Shown here one piece after another: positions 4,901 through 6,239 of a stretch of 6,239 bases of DNA. Position 1 is the first letter of the stretch, and every line of letters begins with the position of its first letter. Both the position numbers and the translations under genes were made by a program. Source of the DNA: Candidatus Methanophaga sp. GoMg3.2 (GTDB lineage: Archaea; Halobacteriota; Syntropharchaeia; Alkanophagales; Methanospirareceae); assembly GCA_013180565.1 (NCBI GenBank), contig QBUN01000282.1, positions 1 to 6,239 of the forward strand, written 5' to 3'. The notes under the pieces are model-generated. The model was given only the letters and a program-made list of their open reading frames with translations, did no database searches and was not told the DNA's origin.

Positions 4901-6068
4901 TTGGAGAACAACGAATGGAGGAGTATCATGGGAGAAAATTTGGGATAATCCCGTTCCATATAAGTCCCTCGATGTAAATGCTCTTGCTATCAGTCCTGCC
5001 AATCCAAATGTTATCTACGCTGCTACCTATCATTTTCCGCCGAAAAATCTTTATGCCTCTGGTTTGGCATGGGAGTATGATCTTATTAAATCCGAAAATG
5101 GCGGGGACACTTTTGAAACTCTACCACACTCAGAAAAAGGAGAATTTATTCAATATAAAATAGATGATATAGCTGTTGATAACAAAAATGCTGACATAAT
5201 TTATGTTATTGATGAAAGATATAAAGTTTATAGATCTACAACCGGGGGCAAAAATTGGCTTGAGGCGAGCGGTGTCGGGGGGAATGATCCTTTACCCTTC
5301 ATACAATCTGTTTCAGGGCTTGTTTGGTTTCATAGATATGGAAAAACTGGTTCAATATCGATACACCCGGATCATTCAAATGTGATTTATGCAACAGGTG
5401 AATGGGGATTCAAATATGTTTATTATTCTCCCGACTCGGGTGAGAATTGGTTTCCTTTCAGGGATTTGAAAGATAAGCACGTTAAAGAAATAGTTCTTGC
5501 TTCTAATGCAGATTCTCGTGTTATTTATGCTGCGGCGATAGAGGGTCTTTTTAAGGTTGATATTTCAGAACCAGAAGAAAACGAAATGATGATAAAAGTG
5601 GTTGAAGAAGGTGACTATGTTCGGGTAGACTACATAGGAAAACTGGAAGACGGTACTGTTTTTGACACGTCTATGAAAGACGTTGCAATTGACGCAGGAA
5701 TATACAACCATAAAAGAGATTACCAGCCGCTTGGATTTACGGTTGGTGCAGGCGAGATGATCAATGGCTTTGACAAGGGTGTTGTAGGTATGGTTGTAGG
5801 TGAGGATAAGACCTTAACCCTCCTGCCTGAAGAAGCATACGGCAACTACCATGAGGATTTGGTACAGGCGGTTGCTCGAGACCAACTTCCTACGGACTCG
5901 GAACTTGAGGTTGGTCAGATGTTACAAGCCAGTCAACCGGATGGTCAAATAATTCTTGTTACCATAACCAATGTCACAGACTCGGACGTGACGTTAGATG
6001 CGAACCATCGTTTAGCCGGAAAAACTCTGATCTTTGACGTAACGCTCGTTTCTATCGGCGGGGAGTAA
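1902..6068 (+). CDS. Giant secreted mosaic protein: binding domains, DPBB, SH3, Asp-box propeller and C-terminal SlyD-type FKBP (gene C)
   Basis: 1388 residues from the ATG with a GAGGTG site. Domains in order: signal peptide, hydrophobic core about residues 9-28; golvesin/Xly-like beta domain, 36-185 (CWAEFKPHLSQSGKYEVYAYF, GGSTTIKVNQ, YLGTWNF); IPT/TIG, 190-282; CARDB, 285-389; Pro-rich linker, 390-405; PEGA-like domain, 406-478; RlpA/expansin-like double-psi barrel, 480-602, with KDWGP at 566-570 and GRVIDVSKTALDTLG at 575-589; SH3-like domain, 612-689 (WWYVKF, EGWCAEDGL); Ig-like sandwich, 693-835; Asp-box propeller, 843-1225; FKBP, 1229-1388. The FKBP keeps Y1244, F1254, D1255 and the GAGEMINGF and EEAYG segments. 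It also has the SlyD insert-in-flap part ending in LDANHRLAGKTLIFDV. FKBPs of this type are prolyl isomerases and chaperones; the other domains usually bind glycans or proteins. The single frame is open throughout, so the fusion looks real. There is no membrane anchor, sorting motif or His-rich SlyD tail. Arginine codons of the CGN type are more common here than in genes A and B. An extracellular adhesive or structural scaffold is inferred; the exact function is unknown. Confidence 0.85.
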   Translation: MKEKAIGKIIGGLLICLMLGLVFGGLIEATSATSEKATVSVTESSPWFTKGSISGHPEYWHSHTYQGHNYISTYVGGMSGNPSQPDCWAEFKPHLSQSGKYEVYAYFYACKDTSTKVPFTVKYDGGSTTIKVNQYRSSPAWKEKYLGTWNFRAGADACVKVTDATGEPYDGCKGLTIGSIKFMKKETVPTPVITGIDPSQPTASPTRQWITIIGTGFVSDSTVTLCIGSSTYPIPADRTEFKSSTQIRVYVGLTDPGTWTVRITNLGNRLSNLFSFTVKQDIPSPVHDMAVTNVYTTPSSPNVGQTTTIYVTVKNEGNQQEKNVPVKTYVDGSQVGSTKVTLSAGKSTTKSFSWIPSTAKTYSVTGEIGVISGETDTSDNKMIIGVSVSPAPSPIPPTTPSPQTGSIRVTTNLDIAFFTITGPEKYQAFGKSWSISNVPAGLYTITYTEIPGYIIPSSETKTLSVGGSITFSGSYTKIGLYQLPATRGKISWFSSEESENPGAWGEWLGENLGTDEATKYWYCAMRWPYYDPNTGFFDQAAKDWWHNKKILLTNPKNDKQVVMAAKDWGPTWWTGRVIDVSKTALDTLGVETDDIVNIEFADQNAELGPPPSTKFKTGDLIVTKKKWNLRSDRKIAEDCIKTTLDKGSEGEVLENDDNGKFVPDNKYYWWYVKFRDYEGWCAEDGLEKSETVPKSAKPVITSPLEITAKDIYYVGDTLAAKFTITNRAAKSVTFDVLVVGGRDPTGEILDFDKTYDVTLNPGDCYDYERYLTLPNKPGIYHFFCAYHTEEHMPGEDEYNWNTNIDVEIDGKIVEDFSEAKIYRERDIIVFEETYISPAPPPVLWKEIHGPWEDKRSEVSQIAVHPNNPEVVYTAMKHYHYYWGYKGDELYKSTDGGDSWIPVNHGFLSFSEYYWPIRAIAIAPSNPDIIYVGTSDLNPYSSLLPSAKGIYKSTNGGSEWTSVGGPYTGKWIFKTFCSISSIVVNPTDPDTVFAGTVGGGIWRTTNGGVSWEKIWDNPVPYKSLDVNALAISPANPNVIYAATYHFPPKNLYASGLAWEYDLIKSENGGDTFETLPHSEKGEFIQYKIDDIAVDNKNADIIYVIDERYKVYRSTTGGKNWLEASGVGGNDPLPFIQSVSGLVWFHRYGKTGSISIHPDHSNVIYATGEWGFKYVYYSPDSGENWFPFRDLKDKHVKEIVLASNADSRVIYAAAIEGLFKVDISEPEENEMMIKVVEEGDYVRVDYIGKLEDGTVFDTSMKDVAIDAGIYNHKRDYQPLGFTVGAGEMINGFDKGVVGMVVGEDKTLTLLPEEAYGNYHEDLVQAVARDQLPTDSELEVGQMLQASQPDGQIILVTITNVTDSDVTLDANHRLAGKTLIFDVTLVSIGGE
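3339..3968 (+). other. Region encoding the RlpA-like double-psi barrel plus SH3-like domain of gene C
   Basis: Residues 480-602 carry the RlpA pattern in order: RGKISWF, then ILLTNPKNDKQVVMAAKDWGP, then GRVIDVSKTALDTLG, then DDIVNIEF. This parallels the RlpA outline G-K-A-S-W-Y, V-x-V-T-N, N-D-R-G-P-F and R-I-I-D-L-S-x-A-A. The Asp of the D-x-G-P motif (D567) is kept. The His of the usual TAAH element is not evident; YCAMRW stands in that area. Residues 612-689 resemble a bacterial-type SH3 domain and contain two cysteines that could pair. Glycan binding rather than cleavage is the cautious reading. Confidence 0.6.
4431..5576 (+). repeat. Seven-unit Asp-box (BNR/sortilin-type) beta-propeller of gene C
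   Basis: Six Asp-box motifs are readable: STDGGDSW (892-899), STNGGSEW (952-959), TTNGGVSW (1003-1010), SENGGDTF (1064-1071), STTGGKNW (1112-1119) and SPDSGENW (1176-1183). Each is preceded by a strand such as YK or YR. Between them recur seven strand motifs of the type P-x-N-P-x-x-I-Y-x-G: NPEVVYTA, NPDIIYVG, DPDTVFAG, NPNVIYAA, NADIIYVI, HSNVIYAT and DSRVIYAA. The last unit ends in GLFKVDI without an Asp-box. The count suggests seven blades, as in GH74-type halves, sortilin/VPS10 and photosystem assembly factor YCF48-like propellers. Catalytic residues could not be identified. Confidence 0.75.
5586..6065 (+). other. Region encoding the SlyD-type FKBP prolyl isomerase domain of gene C
   Basis: Residues 1229-1388 are a full-length FKBP core with an insert-in-flap domain: YVRVDYIGKLEDGTVFDTS, then FTVGAGEMINGFDKGVVGM, then LLPEEAYGNY, then the insert ending with VTLDANHRLAGKTLIFDV. 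The active-site aromatic corresponding to Trp59 of human FKBP12 appears to be Phe (in INGF), which is common in SlyD and archaeal relatives. Two consecutive in-frame ATG codons (5586, 5589) start the domain, but no Shine-Dalgarno precedes them, so it is most likely made only as part of gene C. Confidence 0.8.
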
Positions 6069-6103
6069 TTGATCAATATCCGGTGGTGTAATTTCTAAAC
6101 ACT

Positions 6104-6154
6104 AAAGGGGTTGTCTCACAATTGCTTTTGGCAACAACTCCTTTCCTTCTTTTT
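6104..6154 (+). terminator. Long imperfect hairpin followed by T-rich tract after gene C
   Basis: AAAGGGGTTGT (6104-6114) pairs with ACAACTCCTTT (6134-6144) over 11 positions with one G-T wobble. The 19-base loop contains a small TTGC/GCAA hairpin (6122-6125 with 6131-6134) that competes for one base of the main stem. CCTTCTTTTT follows at 6145-6154. The stem begins 36 bases after the stop codon of gene C. T-rich tracts are the known archaeal termination signal and the hairpin adds support, although the same sequence could instead be an insertion-sequence end. Confidence 0.5.
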
Positions 6155-6239
6155 GGGTTTAAAGCTATATTTGTCATTCTTTTTGGCTCTTCGCTGTTTT
6201 GTATGGGTAACTCAATATCCCTAATATCCGCTGAAGCAG
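6107..6239 (-). mobile_element. Possible insertion-sequence edge, or 3' end of a minus-strand gene, cut by the window
   Basis: The sequence GGGGTTGTCTCACAATTG at 6107-6124 resembles the outer ends of several insertion-sequence families that begin GGGGTTGTC; this is a resemblance from memory. On the minus strand, one frame entering from 6239 reads LLQRILGILSYPYKTAKSQKE and stops at 6176-6174, as a transposase tail inside an element end could. Another minus frame stays open for 54 codons, from 6237 to a stop at 6075-6073, with a KRRKG-rich stretch. Neither could be assigned to a family, the second end of the element is outside the window, and no target duplication can be shown. Confidence 0.25.

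Noticed and set aside
4431..5576. Sialidase or xyloglucanase activity of the propeller
   Set aside because: Asp-boxes are structural. No Arg-Ile-Pro motif or recognisable catalytic acid pair could be found, so an enzyme call is not supported.

Overview
The window looks like part of a secreted-protein locus from an archaeon. The pointers are three consecutive plus-strand genes whose products all begin with a signal peptide, many N-x-S/T sequons, a GAGGTG Shine-Dalgarno, frequent ATA and AGG/AGA codons, and the domain set IPT/TIG, CARDB, PEGA, FN3 and an archaeal/SlyD-type FKBP. The style recalls extracellular proteins of methane- or alkane-oxidising Euryarchaeota (ANME-1/Methanophagales, Syntrophoarchaeum). 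That placement is an impression, not a search result, and a bacterial host cannot be strictly excluded.

Layout. Bases 1-75 are a leader with a GC-rich hairpin over the ribosome-binding region. Gene A (76-978) encodes a 300-residue exported protein of unrecognised family, rich in aromatic residues. Gene B (start preferred at 1016, end 1711) encodes a small exported protein with a tandem repeat of about 31-32 residues (core RIIVEYANS) followed by one fibronectin-III-like domain. The 190-base gap from 1712 to 1901 is not empty. It holds an open frame that would extend gene B after a +1 frame change and carries a DxDxNG calcium-loop-like motif. It also holds a 25-base near-copy (23/25) of the translation start of gene A, and a 10-base palindrome just upstream of gene C. 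Gene C (start preferred at 1902, end 6068) encodes a 1388-residue mosaic. In order it reads signal peptide, golvesin/Xly-like carbohydrate-binding beta domain, IPT/TIG, CARDB, Pro-rich linker, PEGA-like domain, RlpA/expansin-like double-psi beta-barrel, SH3-like domain, Ig-like beta-sandwich, seven-unit Asp-box beta-propeller, and a complete SlyD-type FKBP prolyl isomerase with its insert-in-flap chaperone domain. The tail (6069-6239) holds a long imperfect hairpin followed by a T-rich tract. It may also be the edge of an insertion sequence, or the 3' end of a minus-strand gene running off the window.

How the parts may fit: A and B are 37 bases apart (counted to the preferred start of B) and are probably co-transcribed. 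C follows in the same orientation, possibly from its own promoter. All three products should be exported and none shows a C-terminal membrane anchor. The simplest reading is an extracellular matrix, S-layer-associated or substrate/cell-contact module in which C is a large multivalent binding scaffold carrying its own foldase. This is inference. No enzyme active site could be confirmed except the probable FKBP pocket.
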